Part shown: positions 18,951-28,380 of the stretch, in pieces
Layout: every line of letters starts with the position of its first letter
Numbering within the stretch: position 1 is the first letter of the stretch
Origin: Aliirhizobium wenxiniae
Lineage (GTDB): Bacteria; Pseudomonadota; Alphaproteobacteria; Rhizobiales; Rhizobiaceae
DNA: 64,000 nucleotides
Assembly: GCF_014201355.1 (NCBI RefSeq)
Contig: NZ_JACHEG010000001.1
Location: forward strand, 1,550,001 to 1,614,000
Direction: 5' to 3'
The notes under the pieces: generated by a model
Database searches by the model: none
The model's input: only the letters and a program-made list of their open reading frames with translations
Told to the model about the DNA's origin: nothing
Made by a program: the position numbers and the translations under genes

Positions 18951-19841
18951 TCAGGATTTCGGATTGATGTTTTCGAAGTGAAGCAGAAGGCCGCTATGAT
19001 CCTTTTCTCCGCCACCTTCGAAAACGAAGTCGGAAAATTCGCCGGTCACCGTTTGCGTCAACGGCAGTTGCAGCGAGAGTTCCTTGGCGAGCGCCATGAC
19101 CGTATTCAGGTCCTTCAACTGGTTGTTCGACGAACCACCGGGTTCGAAATTCCGCTCCACCATGCGCGCGCCGTGCAGCTCCAGAATGCGGCTTTCGGCA
19201 AACCCGCCGCGGATCGCATTGCGGAACGCCTCGCGCGACGCGCCACCGGCCTGAACGAGGATCATCGCTTCGGCGACTGCACCGATCGTGACCGCCACGA
19301 TCTGCTGGTTGGCAAGCTTGCAAACCTGCCCTGCTCCGCTCGGCCCCACATGGGTGACACGACCGAGAACGGCAAACACATCGGCAAGACCCGCAATCAC
19401 GTCGCCATCGCCGCCGGCCATGATCGCCAGCGTCCCGGCATCGGCACCGACGACACCACCGGACACCGGAGCGTCGAGATGCCTGACGCCCATGTCGGCA
19501 AGCTTCGCGGAATGCTCGCGGGCAATCGACGGTGCGATCGAACTGGTATCGATGAGGATGGCACCCGTCTTCATCGCATCCGCCACGCCGCCATCGAACA
19601 GCACCGAGCCGACGACATCGCCATTCGTCATCATGGTGAAGACGATATCGGCATCGCGCACCGCATCGGTAGCTGAAGAGGCGACCACTGCGCCCTCGGC
19701 CTCAAGCGGCTTCGCCTTTGCAGTATCGCGGTTCCATACCGTCAACGGATATCCGGCACGGGCAAGCCGCCGCGCCATGGGCAGGCCCATCAGGCCCAGC
19801 CCTAGAAAGGCGATGCTTTTCTTGGCAGTCTCGCCACTCAT
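18951..19841 (-). CDS. 3-hydroxyisobutyrate dehydrogenase-family oxidoreductase
   Basis: This 296-residue NAD(P)-dependent beta-hydroxyacid dehydrogenase has a Rossmann start (FLGLGLMGLPMARRL), substrate loop DAPVSGGVVGADAGTL, and GQVCKLANQQIV carrying the catalytic lysine (about residue 176). Relatives oxidise 3-hydroxyisobutyrate, tartronate semialdehyde or L-threonate. Pairing with the DenD-like gene, which it overlaps by four bases, suggests an L-threonate dehydrogenase or tartronate semialdehyde reductase role. The exact substrate is not readable. Confidence 0.82.
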   Translation of the reverse strand: MSGETAKKSIAFLGLGLMGLPMARRLARAGYPLTVWNRDTAKAKPLEAEGAVVASSATDAVRDADIVFTMMTNGDVVGSVLFDGGVADAMKTGAILIDTSSIAPSIAREHSAKLADMGVRHLDAPVSGGVVGADAGTLAIMAGGDGDVIAGLADVFAVLGRVTHVGPSGAGQVCKLANQQIVAVTIGAVAEAMILVQAGGASREAFRNAIRGGFAESRILELHGARMVERNFEPGGSSNNQLKDLNTVMALAKELSLQLPLTQTVTGEFSDFVFEGGGEKDHSGLLLHFENINPKS

Positions 19842-20821
19842 AGCTTGCCTCCCAGCTCATCCTCGATATGGACCTGGATGATCTCGTCGAAGTTCTTCTC
19901 CGAGGTAAAGCCGAGTTCGCTTGCGCGTTTTGCCTCGAAGCCCGGCGCCCATCCGGCAACCATTTTCATGATCATCTCGTCCGGCTGGCGGCGGATCAGC
20001 TTCACTGCATCTTCGCCGGCAACGCGCCGCAGCGCCTCGATCTGCTCACCAACCGTGGCACTGACACCCGGCATGGAAAGGCTGCGACGCCAGCCGAGCT
20101 TGGAGAGATCGAGCCCTGCCCCATGGATCAGGAAGCCGACGGCGGAACGCGGAGATGTATGCCAATGGCGCACATCGTCGGAGACAGGCAGCACCGCCTC
20201 CTGTCCGACAAGCGGCTCACGCAAAATGCCGGAGAAGAAGCCGGAGGCTGCCTTGTTCGGCTTTCCGGGGCGGATGCAGACGGTCGGAAGACGGATACCG
20301 ATACCGTCGAAGAAACCGCGACGGCTGTAATCGGCCAGAAGCAGCTCGCTCATCGCCTTCTGGGTGCCATAGCTGGTGAGCGGCGTCAGATGGAATTCGT
20401 CCGGGATAGGATAGGGCAGCGGCGCGCCGACAACCGCGATCGACGAGGTGAACACGACGCGCGGGAAATACCCGTCCGCTTGGTTTGCCAGCCGGATCGC
20501 GTCGAAGAGATAGCGCGTGCCGTCGAGATTGATGCGATAGCCCTTGTCGAAATCGAATTCCGCTTCACCGGAAACGATCGCCGCCAGATGAAAGATCACA
20601 TCAGGCCGCGTGGCGATGAGTTTTTCCGCTTCGCCGGGCAGGCTGAAATCCGATGCCAGCGTCACGACCTTGCCGCCAAAGCCGACAGGCGCTTCCGGCT
20701 CGATCACATCGACCAATGTCAACGCGTCGACGGGCTTGCCATGCAGCACCCCTTCGGAAACGAGACGCTGGGTGAGCTTGCGACCGACCATGCCGGCAGC
20801 ACCGATAACAAGAATATGCAT
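19838..20821 (-). CDS. denD: DenD-like D-erythronate dehydrogenase (NAD-dependent epimerase fold)
   Basis: This 327-residue extended short-chain dehydrogenase has GAAGMVGRKL (about 7-16) for NAD binding, FHLAAIVSGEAEFDFDKGYRINLDGT and an active-site YGTQK (Tyr and Lys). The pattern matches D-erythronate dehydrogenase DenD, which gives 2-oxo-tetronate. Start 20821 is preceded by GGGAGG. The classical partners otnI and otnC are not nearby, so the pathway here may differ. A palindrome in the divergent promoter is a likely GntR operator. Confidence 0.75.
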   Translation of the reverse strand: MHILVIGAAGMVGRKLTQRLVSEGVLHGKPVDALTLVDVIEPEAPVGFGGKVVTLASDFSLPGEAEKLIATRPDVIFHLAAIVSGEAEFDFDKGYRINLDGTRYLFDAIRLANQADGYFPRVVFTSSIAVVGAPLPYPIPDEFHLTPLTSYGTQKAMSELLLADYSRRGFFDGIGIRLPTVCIRPGKPNKAASGFFSGILREPLVGQEAVLPVSDDVRHWHTSPRSAVGFLIHGAGLDLSKLGWRRSLSMPGVSATVGEQIEALRRVAGEDAVKLIRRQPDEMIMKMVAGWAPGFEAKRASELGFTSEKNFDEIIQVHIEDELGGKL

Positions 20822-20868
20822 GTTTCCTCCCATACACCCGTGGATGCCCCACGAATTTCCTCTTGTAA

Positions 20869-20883
20869 GGTTGTCTGATAACC
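20869..20883. promoter_or_regulatory. Candidate GntR-family operator 1
   Basis: GGTTGTCTGATAACC is a near-perfect palindrome (seven-base arms, one mismatch, one-base centre) between the divergent DenD-like and FAD-dehydrogenase genes. Its core resembles TTGTCGGACAT at 23273. FadR-type GntR proteins commonly bind short palindromes of this kind. Confidence 0.5.
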
Positions 20884-21003
20884 CTGTATGGTCTGTTTGG
20901 AAATAGAAGAGTTCGTCATCAGGCAAAAAAGCCGCCGGCGAAAACTGACGTGAGGCTTTGGACTGCCGGAGAAATTCCGGGCACTCCTGGGGAGGAGAAC
21001 TAC

Positions 21004-22449
21004 ATGACGGACCTTTCGGGCTCGATCGCCGAGCAGCGCCTTTCTCTGTGCGCAGTTCTGGGCGAAGATCTTGTCCTCACCAACTCAGAAGACATGCTGC
21101 AATATTGCCGTGACTGGCACGGTGACGTGACAAGTGGCGCGATTGCCGTCATCCGTCCCCGCTCAACTGCGGATGTGCAGGCCGCCGTAAGGGCATGCCG
21201 CGACCTTGGCCTCAAGATCGTACCGCAGGGCGGCAATACCGGCCTCGTTCTCGGCGGCATACCGGATGAACCGGAGCGGCAGGTCGTGCTCACGTTGGAA
21301 CGCATGAACAGGATCCGCAATATCGACAGCGACGATTTCTCCGCCGTGGTCGACGCCGGATGCGTGCTGGCCGAACTCAAGGATACGATTGCCGAGAAGG
21401 GCATGTTCTTCCCGCTGGCGCTCGGTGCTCAGGGCAGCTGCCGCATCGGCGGCAATGTCTCCACCAATGCTGGCGGCATCAACGTGCTGCGTTACGGCAT
21501 GACCCGCGAACTGGTTCTCGGCCTCGAAGTCGTGCTTCCCGATGGCAGCGTCTTCGACGGCCTATCGACCCTGCGCAAAGACAATCGCGGGCTGGACCTG
21601 AAGCAGCTTTTCATTGGCGCCGAAGGCACGCTCGGCATCATCACCGCAGTATCGGTGAAGCTGACGCCCTACCCCGACAATGTCGCAACCGCCCTTCTGG
21701 CGCTAAATTCGCTGGACGACGCGATCACGCTCTACCGTCGTGCAAGGCGCGATTGCTGCGACCTGATGTCGGCCTTCGAATTCATGCCGCCGCTCGCCTT
21801 CACGCTTGCGCGCGAAGCCATGCCCGACCTGCCGATCCCGTTGTCGGGCGACTATCCCGCCTATGTACTGATGGAGATTTCCGGCTCCGGGCTCGTCGAT
21901 ATCGACGATCTGATGCACCGTTTTCTCGAGGGCGTGATGGGCGACGAGCTGGTGGTCGACGGCACGATCGCCACATCTCAGGCGCAGGCTCGCAATCTCT
22001 GGCTCATCCGTGAAGGCATGAACGAGGGCCAGGCCAAGCGTGGCGCCCATATGCGCACCGACATCTCGGTATCGCTATCGCAGCTTGCCGCTTTTGTAAT
22101 CGATGCCGAAGCGGCGGTTGCGCAAGCACTGCCCGACTGCATCAGCGTGTCCTATGGCCATGTCGGCGACGGCAACGTACACCTCAACGTGCTGCCGCCG
22201 AACGGCTCGACCATCGAAGAGCGCCACGAAAAGATTTACAGGGCCAAGAAGGTCGTCAATGTCGTGGTCGACAAATACAACGGCAGCATCAGCGCCGAGC
22301 ACGGCATCGGCCGCCTGAAGCGCGAAGATTTCGAGGAGCGCCTGTCCGACACCAAGCGCGGCCTTCTGATAGCTATCAAGAAGGCGATCGATCCGGATCT
22401 GCTGCTGAACCCCCATTGCCAAATCGATCTCGGCGCGGATATTCGCTAG
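21004..22449 (+). CDS. FAD-linked D-2-hydroxyacid dehydrogenase
   Basis: This 481-residue FAD-binding type 4 (PCMH) oxidoreductase is of the GlcD / D-2-hydroxyglutarate dehydrogenase family. The FAD site reads PQGGNTGLVLGG and SCRIGGNVSTNAGGINVLRYG, and the C-terminal FAD-oxidase domain ends with the signature ISAEHGIGRLKRE. It should oxidise a D-2-hydroxy acid to the 2-keto acid, passing electrons to a flavoprotein or quinone. Start 21004 has GGGGAGGAG upstream; an earlier in-frame ATG at 20950 lacks one. The regulator gene follows 24 bases later. Confidence 0.85.
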   Translation: MTDLSGSIAEQRLSLCAVLGEDLVLTNSEDMLQYCRDWHGDVTSGAIAVIRPRSTADVQAAVRACRDLGLKIVPQGGNTGLVLGGIPDEPERQVVLTLERMNRIRNIDSDDFSAVVDAGCVLAELKDTIAEKGMFFPLALGAQGSCRIGGNVSTNAGGINVLRYGMTRELVLGLEVVLPDGSVFDGLSTLRKDNRGLDLKQLFIGAEGTLGIITAVSVKLTPYPDNVATALLALNSLDDAITLYRRARRDCCDLMSAFEFMPPLAFTLAREAMPDLPIPLSGDYPAYVLMEISGSGLVDIDDLMHRFLEGVMGDELVVDGTIATSQAQARNLWLIREGMNEGQAKRGAHMRTDISVSLSQLAAFVIDAEAAVAQALPDCISVSYGHVGDGNVHLNVLPPNGSTIEERHEKIYRAKKVVNVVVDKYNGSISAEHGIGRLKREDFEERLSDTKRGLLIAIKKAIDPDLLLNPHCQIDLGADIR

Positions 22450-22473
22450 CCATCACAAGGAGCAACATCCGCC

Positions 22474-23187
22474 ATGGCCGATTTCACCCAGATCAGACGA
22501 AGTGAGCATCTGCCGACGCGCATCGCCGCTGAAATCGGCAGAGAGATTTCCGATGGCAGCATCGCTCCTGGCCAGAAACTGCCGACCGAACATCTTCTGG
22601 CCCAGACGTTTGGCGTCAGCCGCTCGGTCGTACGCGAGGCGATCGCCCATCTGCGCAACGAGGGCCTGGTCGAAACCCGCCAGGGTGTCGGTGCATTCGC
22701 GACCGAACTCGCTCAGCGCCAGTCGCTCCGGATCGAGGCCGGACCACCGGAAGACAAGGAAGCTTTCCGCGACCTATTCCAGGTGCGCTTCGCATTGGAG
22801 ACGGAAGCTGCTGGCCTGGCAGCCCTCCACCATTCACGCGAGGATCTCGCCAGGCTTGACGAGATTTTAGCGCAGATGACCGGCGCGGAAAAATGGGGCG
22901 AACACGGCGTCGTCGCCGATCTCGCCTTCCATCGTGCCGTCGCTGCCGCCACCCACAATGAATATTTCCAGCAATTCGTCGGCTTCATCACCGAGCGGAC
23001 CCATGTCGCGATCAACGCGGCTCGCGCCGCAGCGATTTTGGAGGAAATCGTCGAAGTGACCATCGCCGAACATGTCGCCATTCGTGATGCGATTGCAACC
23101 GGCGAGCCGGCTGCCGCAAAGACCGCAATGAAGCGGCACCTGAATGGCGCTGCCCGACGCCTCAACCTTGAACTGGAAATGAGCTGA
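22474..23187 (+). CDS. FadR-type GntR transcriptional regulator
   Basis: This 237-residue regulator has an N-terminal winged helix (HLPTRIAAEIGREISDG, then FGVSRSVVREAIAHLRNEGLVETRQG) and a C-terminal FCD effector domain. FCD metal ligands are suggested by DLAFHRAV and EHVAIRDAI. FCD regulators sense small carboxylic acids. It lies inside the acid-catabolism cluster and probably represses it through the TTGTC-type palindromes at 20869-20883 and 23271-23292. Confidence 0.9.
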   Translation: MADFTQIRRSEHLPTRIAAEIGREISDGSIAPGQKLPTEHLLAQTFGVSRSVVREAIAHLRNEGLVETRQGVGAFATELAQRQSLRIEAGPPEDKEAFRDLFQVRFALETEAAGLAALHHSREDLARLDEILAQMTGAEKWGEHGVVADLAFHRAVAAATHNEYFQQFVGFITERTHVAINAARAAAILEEIVEVTIAEHVAIRDAIATGEPAAAKTAMKRHLNGAARRLNLELEMS

Positions 23188-23270
23188 CGGCAGACAGGGG
23201 GCGGTTTTCCACCCTCACGGCATCCTGCAGTTATAGACAAAACGCAAAAGTCATATTAAAACGGCTCTAA

Positions 23271-23292
23271 CGTTGTCGGACATCTGACAACG
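23271..23292. promoter_or_regulatory. Candidate GntR-family operator 2
   Basis: CGTTGTC at 23271-23277 and GACAACG at 23286-23292 form a perfect inverted repeat with an eight-base spacer. Each half also extends as a small palindrome (TGTCGGACA). It lies 43 bases before the FAH-family start codon and shares its core with the site at 20869-20883. Confidence 0.55.
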
Positions 23293-23335
23293 TCGGAAAA
23301 GGTGGAGGCCTTTTCCTGAAAATGGGAGGATTTTC

Positions 23336-24496
23336 TTGGCATATCTGCATGCCCTGTCGTCGGATATCGTCTTGCCGGTGGATGCGCCGAACGCGCTTCT
23401 GGTTGGACGCGTATGGTCGAACGCAGCCGCCGGCCCCTGCCCGGTGCTTTTCTCAAATGGACATCTTCTAGATCTCTCCTCATTGGCGCCGACATTGTCC
23501 GCGCTGCTGGAGATTGATGATCTCGTGGAAAAACTGTCCGCCACCTCATCCTTCACCGATCTTGGCAGCCTCGACGATTTCCTGAACGGCGAGGCAGGTC
23601 AACTTCTTGCGCCCGCCGACCTTCAGGCGATCAAGGCCGCCGGTGTCACCTTCGCCGACAGCATGCTGGAGCGGGTGATCGAGGAACAGGCCAAGGGCGA
23701 TCCGCTACGCGCCCAGGAAATTCGCGGCCGTCTGGCCCCGGTTCTTGGCGACAACCTCAAGGGTCTCGTCGCAGGCTCTGAAAAGGCAGCCGAAGTCAAA
23801 AAACTGCTGCAGGATATGGGCCTCTGGTCGCAATATCTGGAAGTCGGCATCGGCCCGGACGCGGAAATCTTCACCAAGGCCCAGCCGATGTCGTCCGTCG
23901 GCTGCGGCTCTGACGTCGGTATCCATCCGAAATCCGACTGGAACAACCCGGAGCCGGAAGTGGTGCTCGGCATCACCTCCAAGGGTGAGATCATCGGCGC
24001 AACGCTCGGCAACGACGTCAACCTGCGCGATTTCGAAGGCCGCTCGGCGCTGCTTCTGAGCAAGGCGAAGGACAACAACGCCTCCTGCTCGATCGGCCCG
24101 TTCATCCGCCTGTTCGACGGCAAATTCACCATCGACGACGTCAAGTCGGCCGAGATCAGCCTGTCCGTGAAGGGCGAGGACGGTTTCGAGATGACCGGTG
24201 TCAGTCCGTTGAAGGCGATCAGTCGCTCACCGGAAAACCTGACGTCGCAGCTTCTGAACCGCAACCATCAATATCCGGATGGCGCGCTGTTCTTCCTCGG
24301 CACCATGTTTGCCCCGGTCAAGGACCGCCGCGGCAAGGGACTGGGTTTCACCCACGAGATCGGCGACATCGTCGAGATTTCCAGCCCCAAACTCGGGCGG
24401 CTGGTCAACCGGGTGGACCATAGCGACACCTGCCCCGAATGGACATTCGGGATAACCGCGCTGATGAAGAACCTGGCCACGCGCGGTCTTTTGTAG
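23336..24496 (+). CDS. FAH-family protein, likely 2-keto-3-deoxy-pentonate dehydratase
   Basis: This 386-residue protein belongs to the fumarylacetoacetate hydrolase superfamily. The metal-binding core is visible: NPEPEVVLGIT (Glu pair), IGATLGNDVNLRDFE (Asp) and SCSIGPF. Length and the C-terminal LGFTHEIGDIVEISSPKLG resemble XylX-type enzymes, which convert 2-keto-3-deoxy-pentonates to alpha-ketoglutarate semialdehyde. That assignment is inference. The start is TTG 23336 with GGGAGGA five bases upstream. It leads an apparent operon with the TRAP transporter. Confidence 0.78.
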   Translation: MAYLHALSSDIVLPVDAPNALLVGRVWSNAAAGPCPVLFSNGHLLDLSSLAPTLSALLEIDDLVEKLSATSSFTDLGSLDDFLNGEAGQLLAPADLQAIKAAGVTFADSMLERVIEEQAKGDPLRAQEIRGRLAPVLGDNLKGLVAGSEKAAEVKKLLQDMGLWSQYLEVGIGPDAEIFTKAQPMSSVGCGSDVGIHPKSDWNNPEPEVVLGITSKGEIIGATLGNDVNLRDFEGRSALLLSKAKDNNASCSIGPFIRLFDGKFTIDDVKSAEISLSVKGEDGFEMTGVSPLKAISRSPENLTSQLLNRNHQYPDGALFFLGTMFAPVKDRRGKGLGFTHEIGDIVEISSPKLGRLVNRVDHSDTCPEWTFGITALMKNLATRGLL

Positions 24497-24515
24497 GAGC
24501 ATCAGGGAGGAGCAA

Positions 24516-25049
24516 ATGCAAAAGATTATCGATCTATTTTACAGGTTCCTTGAGATCCTGCTCATCCTGCTTCTGGCAGGCATGGCCCTGATGGTGTTCG
24601 GCAATGTCGTACTGCGTTACGGCTTCAATTCGGGCCTCAACGTCTCCGACGAACTGTCGCGCTACTTCTTCGTCTGGCTCACCTTCATCGGCGCCGTCGT
24701 CGCATTCCGCGAACACTCGCATCTGGGCGTGGAATCCCTGGTGGCCATGCTCGGCCGCAAGGGCCGCATCGCCTGCATGATCCTCAGCAATCTAGTGATC
24801 ATCGGCTGTTCCGCCATTTTCTTCTGGGGCACCTGGGTACAGTTGCCGATCAACACCAGCATGGCGGCCCCCGTTACCGGCCTCTCCATGGGCTGGGTCT
24901 ATGGTGTCGGTTTCTTCACCGGCGCCGGCTGCGTGCTGATTTCGCTCGAACGTCTTTTCCGCCTCGTGACCGGTCGTGTGACCGAGGATGAGATCGCCGC
25001 CTTCACCGGCGAGAACCTGACGATTGAACAGATGGCGGAGCGCACCTGA
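24516..25049 (+). CDS. TRAP transporter small permease (DctQ family)
   Basis: This 177-residue membrane protein has four predicted helices and the DctQ pattern (VFGNVVLRYGFNSGLNVSDELSRYFFVWLTFIGAV). It pairs with the large permease, which starts one base after its stop codon. GGGAGGAG precedes the ATG. Together with the large subunit and the binding protein it forms a sodium-driven importer for a carboxylic or sugar acid. Confidence 0.92.
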   Translation: MQKIIDLFYRFLEILLILLLAGMALMVFGNVVLRYGFNSGLNVSDELSRYFFVWLTFIGAVVAFREHSHLGVESLVAMLGRKGRIACMILSNLVIIGCSAIFFWGTWVQLPINTSMAAPVTGLSMGWVYGVGFFTGAGCVLISLERLFRLVTGRVTEDEIAAFTGENLTIEQMAERT

Positions 25050-25050
25050 T

Positions 25051-26328
25051 ATGACACTTTTCGTCTTTGTCGGCTCCCTGCTCGGAGCCATGGCGATCGG
25101 CGTGCCGGTTGCCTTCTCGCTGATGTTCTGCGGCGTCGTGCTCATGTGGTACATGGGCATGTTCAACAGCCAGATCATCGCCCAGAACATGATCGCGGGT
25201 GCTGATACCTTCACCCTGCTCGCCATTCCCTTCTTCATCCTCGCCGGCGAACTGATGAATTCCGGTGGCCTGTCGAAGCGTATCATCGATTTCGCCATCG
25301 CCTGTGTCGGTCATATCCGCGGCGGCCTCGGCATCGTGGCGATTGTCGCAGCCCTCATCATGGCGTCGATCTCCGGTTCGGCAGCGGCCGATACCGCAGC
25401 GCTGGCAGCAATCCTGATCCCGATGATGGCGAAGGCCGGTTACAACATCCCGCGCTCGGGCGGCCTGATCGCTGCCGGGGGCATCATCGCCCCGGTCATC
25501 CCGCCGTCCATGGCCTTCATCGTCTTCGGTGTCGCCGCCAACGTCTCGATCACCCAGCTCTTCATGGCAGGCATTTTCCCCGGCATCCTGATGGGCCTGT
25601 CGCTGGTCATCACCTGGCTGATCGTTGCCCGCAAGGACAATGTGCAGGCGCTGCCCAAGACCACTTACAGGGAACGTCTCAACGCGACGGGTCGCGCGCT
25701 CTGGGCGCTCGGCATGCCGGTCATCATTCTCGGCGGCATCAAGGCTGGCGTCGTCACACCGACGGAAGCCGCTGTCGTGGCTGCAGCCTATGCGATGTTC
25801 GTCGGCATGGTCATCTACCGCGAACTCAAGCCGCGTGACCTGCCCCGCGTCATCCTTCAGGCGGCCAAGACGACCGCGGTCATCATGTTCCTGGTCTGCG
25901 CCGCACTCGTATCGGCATGGCTGATAACCGCGGCCAACATTCCGGCTGAAATCGCCAGCTATATCGAACCGCTGATCGACCGGCCGATGCTGCTGATGTT
26001 CGTCATCATGATCCTCGTTCTCGTCGTCGGCACCGCCCTCGACCTGACGCCGACCATTCTGATCCTGACGCCGGTGCTGATGCCGATCATCAAGCAGGCA
26101 GGCATCGATCCGGTCTACTTCGGCGTTCTGTTCATCATCAACAACTCGATCGGCCTCATCACGCCGCCGGTCGGGATTGTTCTCAACGTTGTCAGCGGTG
26201 TCGGGAGGATACCGCTTGGCAAGGTAACGGCCGGGGTATGGCCGTTCCTGCTTGCACAGACCATCGTGCTTTTCCTGCTCGTGCTGTTTCCCGATCTCGT
26301 GATCGTACCCGCACGATGGTTGCATTGA
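25051..26328 (+). CDS. TRAP transporter large permease (DctM family)
   Basis: This 425-residue membrane protein is the transport subunit, with about twelve to thirteen helices. Family motifs include FFILAGELMNSGGLSKRIIDFA, ASISGSAAADTAAL and NNSIGLITPPVGIVLNVV. I chose ATG 25051, one base after the dctQ stop, over the upstream in-frame ATG at 25024. The single-base gap implies translational coupling with the small subunit. Confidence 0.95.
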   Translation: MTLFVFVGSLLGAMAIGVPVAFSLMFCGVVLMWYMGMFNSQIIAQNMIAGADTFTLLAIPFFILAGELMNSGGLSKRIIDFAIACVGHIRGGLGIVAIVAALIMASISGSAAADTAALAAILIPMMAKAGYNIPRSGGLIAAGGIIAPVIPPSMAFIVFGVAANVSITQLFMAGIFPGILMGLSLVITWLIVARKDNVQALPKTTYRERLNATGRALWALGMPVIILGGIKAGVVTPTEAAVVAAAYAMFVGMVIYRELKPRDLPRVILQAAKTTAVIMFLVCAALVSAWLITAANIPAEIASYIEPLIDRPMLLMFVIMILVLVVGTALDLTPTILILTPVLMPIIKQAGIDPVYFGVLFIINNSIGLITPPVGIVLNVVSGVGRIPLGKVTAGVWPFLLAQTIVLFLLVLFPDLVIVPARWLH

Positions 26329-26379
26329 CGGCCTGACAAACAACCTTTTCAATTCGAAGTTCAACTGGGAGGACTGACT

Positions 26380-27387
26380 ATGAAGAAACTACTTTTCGCA
26401 ACAACCGCGCTGGCTATTGCCGTCTCCGGCTCGGCTCCGGCCTTCGCCGAATTCAGCAGCCGCAATATCCGCGTCTCGAACGGCATCAATGCAGATCACC
26501 CGGTCGGCAACGGCATCAAGGCCATGCAGGAATGCCTCGACCAGAAATCGGGCGGCAAGCTGAAGCTGACCGCCTTCTGGGGCGGCGCGCTCGGCGGCGA
26601 CCTTCAGGCAACCCAGGCGCTGCGTTCCGGCGTCCAGGAAGCCGTTGTTACCTCGTCCTCGCCGCTCGTCGGCATCATCCCGGCGCTCGGCGTGTTTGAC
26701 CTGCCGTTCCTGTTCGCGAGCCCTGCCGAAGCCTACAAGGTTCTCGATGGCAAGTTCGGCGACTCGATGAACCAGAAGCTCGACGCAGCTGGCCTCGTCA
26801 ATCTCGCCTATTGGGAAAACGGTTTCCGCAACCTGTCCAACTCGCAGCATCCGGTAACCAAGTGGGAAGACTTCTCGGGCCTCAAGGTCCGCGTCATGCA
26901 GAACAACATCTTCCTCGACACGTTCCAGAACCTCGGCGCCAACGCCACCCCGATGGCCTTCGGTGAAGTCTATTCTGCGCTGGAAACCAAGGCGATCGAC
27001 GCGCAGGAAAACCCCTATGTGACGATCGACACGTCGAAGTTCTTCGAAGTGCAGAAATACATCACCGAGACGAACCACGCCTACACGCCGTTCCTCTTCC
27101 TCTTCTCCAAGGCGATCTTCAACACCTATGCGCCGGAAGAGCAGGCAGCACTGCGCGAATGTGCGGTCGTCGGTCGTGATGTCGAGCGTCAGGTCATTGC
27201 CGACCTGAACAAGAAGTCACTGGAAAAGATCAAGGCGGCCGGTCTCGAAGTGAACCAGCTTTCGCCGGAAGAGCAGACCCGCATCCGCGAAAAGTCGATG
27301 GTCGTTTATGAAAAGCACAAGGCTCAGATCGGCGCCGACGTTGTCGACGGCATTCTCGCCGAGCTGAAAACCATCCGCGGCAACTGA
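26380..27387 (+). CDS. TRAP transporter substrate-binding protein (DctP family)
   Basis: This 335-residue periplasmic binding protein has a signal peptide at residues 1-23 ending AFA. The DctP family signature is present: NPYVTIDTSKFFEVQKYITETNH near residue 207, and a conserved LKVRVMQNNIF segment carrying the Arg that binds the ligand carboxylate. It follows the permease by 51 bases and ends at an intrinsic terminator. The ligand is probably a sugar acid, by gene context. Confidence 0.93.
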   Translation: MKKLLFATTALAIAVSGSAPAFAEFSSRNIRVSNGINADHPVGNGIKAMQECLDQKSGGKLKLTAFWGGALGGDLQATQALRSGVQEAVVTSSSPLVGIIPALGVFDLPFLFASPAEAYKVLDGKFGDSMNQKLDAAGLVNLAYWENGFRNLSNSQHPVTKWEDFSGLKVRVMQNNIFLDTFQNLGANATPMAFGEVYSALETKAIDAQENPYVTIDTSKFFEVQKYITETNHAYTPFLFLFSKAIFNTYAPEEQAALRECAVVGRDVERQVIADLNKKSLEKIKAAGLEVNQLSPEEQTRIREKSMVVYEKHKAQIGADVVDGILAELKTIRGN

Positions 27388-27421
27388 TCCGGATACACTC
27401 CCCGGATCAACTGTCGCGAGT

Positions 27422-27456
27422 GAAGCCCGCACCCCGCCGGTGCGGGCTTCTTTTTT
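27422..27456 (+). terminator. Terminator after the TRAP operon
   Basis: GAAGCCCGCACC at 27422-27433 pairs perfectly with 27439-27450 and is followed by TTTTTTATT. It ends the FAH-TRAP operon and overlaps the end of the convergent DMT gene. Confidence 0.92.
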
Positions 27457-28369
27457 ATTCGGGCACCGCCGGAAGTACGCTTTCCCGCTTCTTCAGCATC
27501 TGTTCGCGGATGAAGATGAACAGGCCGGAAGCGACGATCAACGCGGCACCGATGAGCATGGTCAGCCGCGGCACGTCGCCGAAGAACAGGAAGCCGAAGA
27601 TCACCGCCCAAAGCAGAAGCGTATATTGAAGCGGCGCGACCGTTGCCGCATCCGAGATCTTCAGCGCCCGGTTGACCAGCATATGCGCTGCCATGGCGAC
27701 GATGCCGAGCAGTGCCAGCAGGCCGAGATCGAAGCCGGACTGGATCGGTGACCAGTCGAAGGGGGCAAACGCCAGCCCCGCGAGCCCCGCCCCCGTCACC
27801 TGAAAGAAGACCAGCGTCGTATCCGGTGTTCCGCGCAGAAAACGCCCTGAGATCATCATGAAGGCGAAGGCAGCACTGCCGATGATCGAGATCACCGCGG
27901 GCGCGGTGAACATCGCGGCTGACGGTTCAAGCGTAATGATGACGCCGACAAAGCCGATGGCAATTGCCGTCCAGCGCCGCCAGCCAACCGTGTCGCCCAG
28001 AAGCAGCGGCGAAAGCGCCGCGACATAGATCGGTGCGGCCAGCCAGTAGGTCATCACATCGGCAAGCGGCAGATACATGACGGCGTAATAGAAGCAGAAC
28101 ACTTCCGCCGTCGAGCAGACCACGCGGGCAAGCTGCATCCACGGCCGCTCGGCTTTCGTCAGTGCCGGTAACCCGGCCATCCAGACCATCGGAACGAGGA
28201 TGACGAGTGCGGCAAGGCTACGAAGAAGCACGACCTGCCCTAGCCCGTAGCTGGCGACCAACCATTTGCCCATCGTGTCATTGAGCGCGAACATCAGCAT
28301 GCCGAGCAACATGATTGCCGGACCGGCCACCGATGCGCCGCGCAAGGCTGCCGTAGAGGAAATCTGCAT
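27455..28369 (-). CDS. DMT-family (EamA) transporter
   Basis: This 304-residue protein has ten hydrophobic helices arranged as two EamA repeats (MFALNDTMGKWLVASYGLGQVVLLRSL early, and ALKISDAATVAPLQYTLLLWAVIFGFLFFGDVP late). Such proteins export amino acids or other metabolites. It starts 11 bases after the stop of the enolase-superfamily gene and is probably co-transcribed with it. The substrate is unknown. Confidence 0.88.
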   Translation of the reverse strand: MQISSTAALRGASVAGPAIMLLGMLMFALNDTMGKWLVASYGLGQVVLLRSLAALVILVPMVWMAGLPALTKAERPWMQLARVVCSTAEVFCFYYAVMYLPLADVMTYWLAAPIYVAALSPLLLGDTVGWRRWTAIAIGFVGVIITLEPSAAMFTAPAVISIIGSAAFAFMMISGRFLRGTPDTTLVFFQVTGAGLAGLAFAPFDWSPIQSGFDLGLLALLGIVAMAAHMLVNRALKISDAATVAPLQYTLLLWAVIFGFLFFGDVPRLTMLIGAALIVASGLFIFIREQMLKKRESVLPAVPE

Positions 28370-28380
28370 GGCTGGTCTCC

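Noticed and set aside
25003-26364. Long open minus-strand frame antisense to the TRAP large permease
   Set aside because: It is a low-complexity Asp/Arg/His-rich translation, has no family motif, and lies opposite a clear gene. High GC creates such frames.
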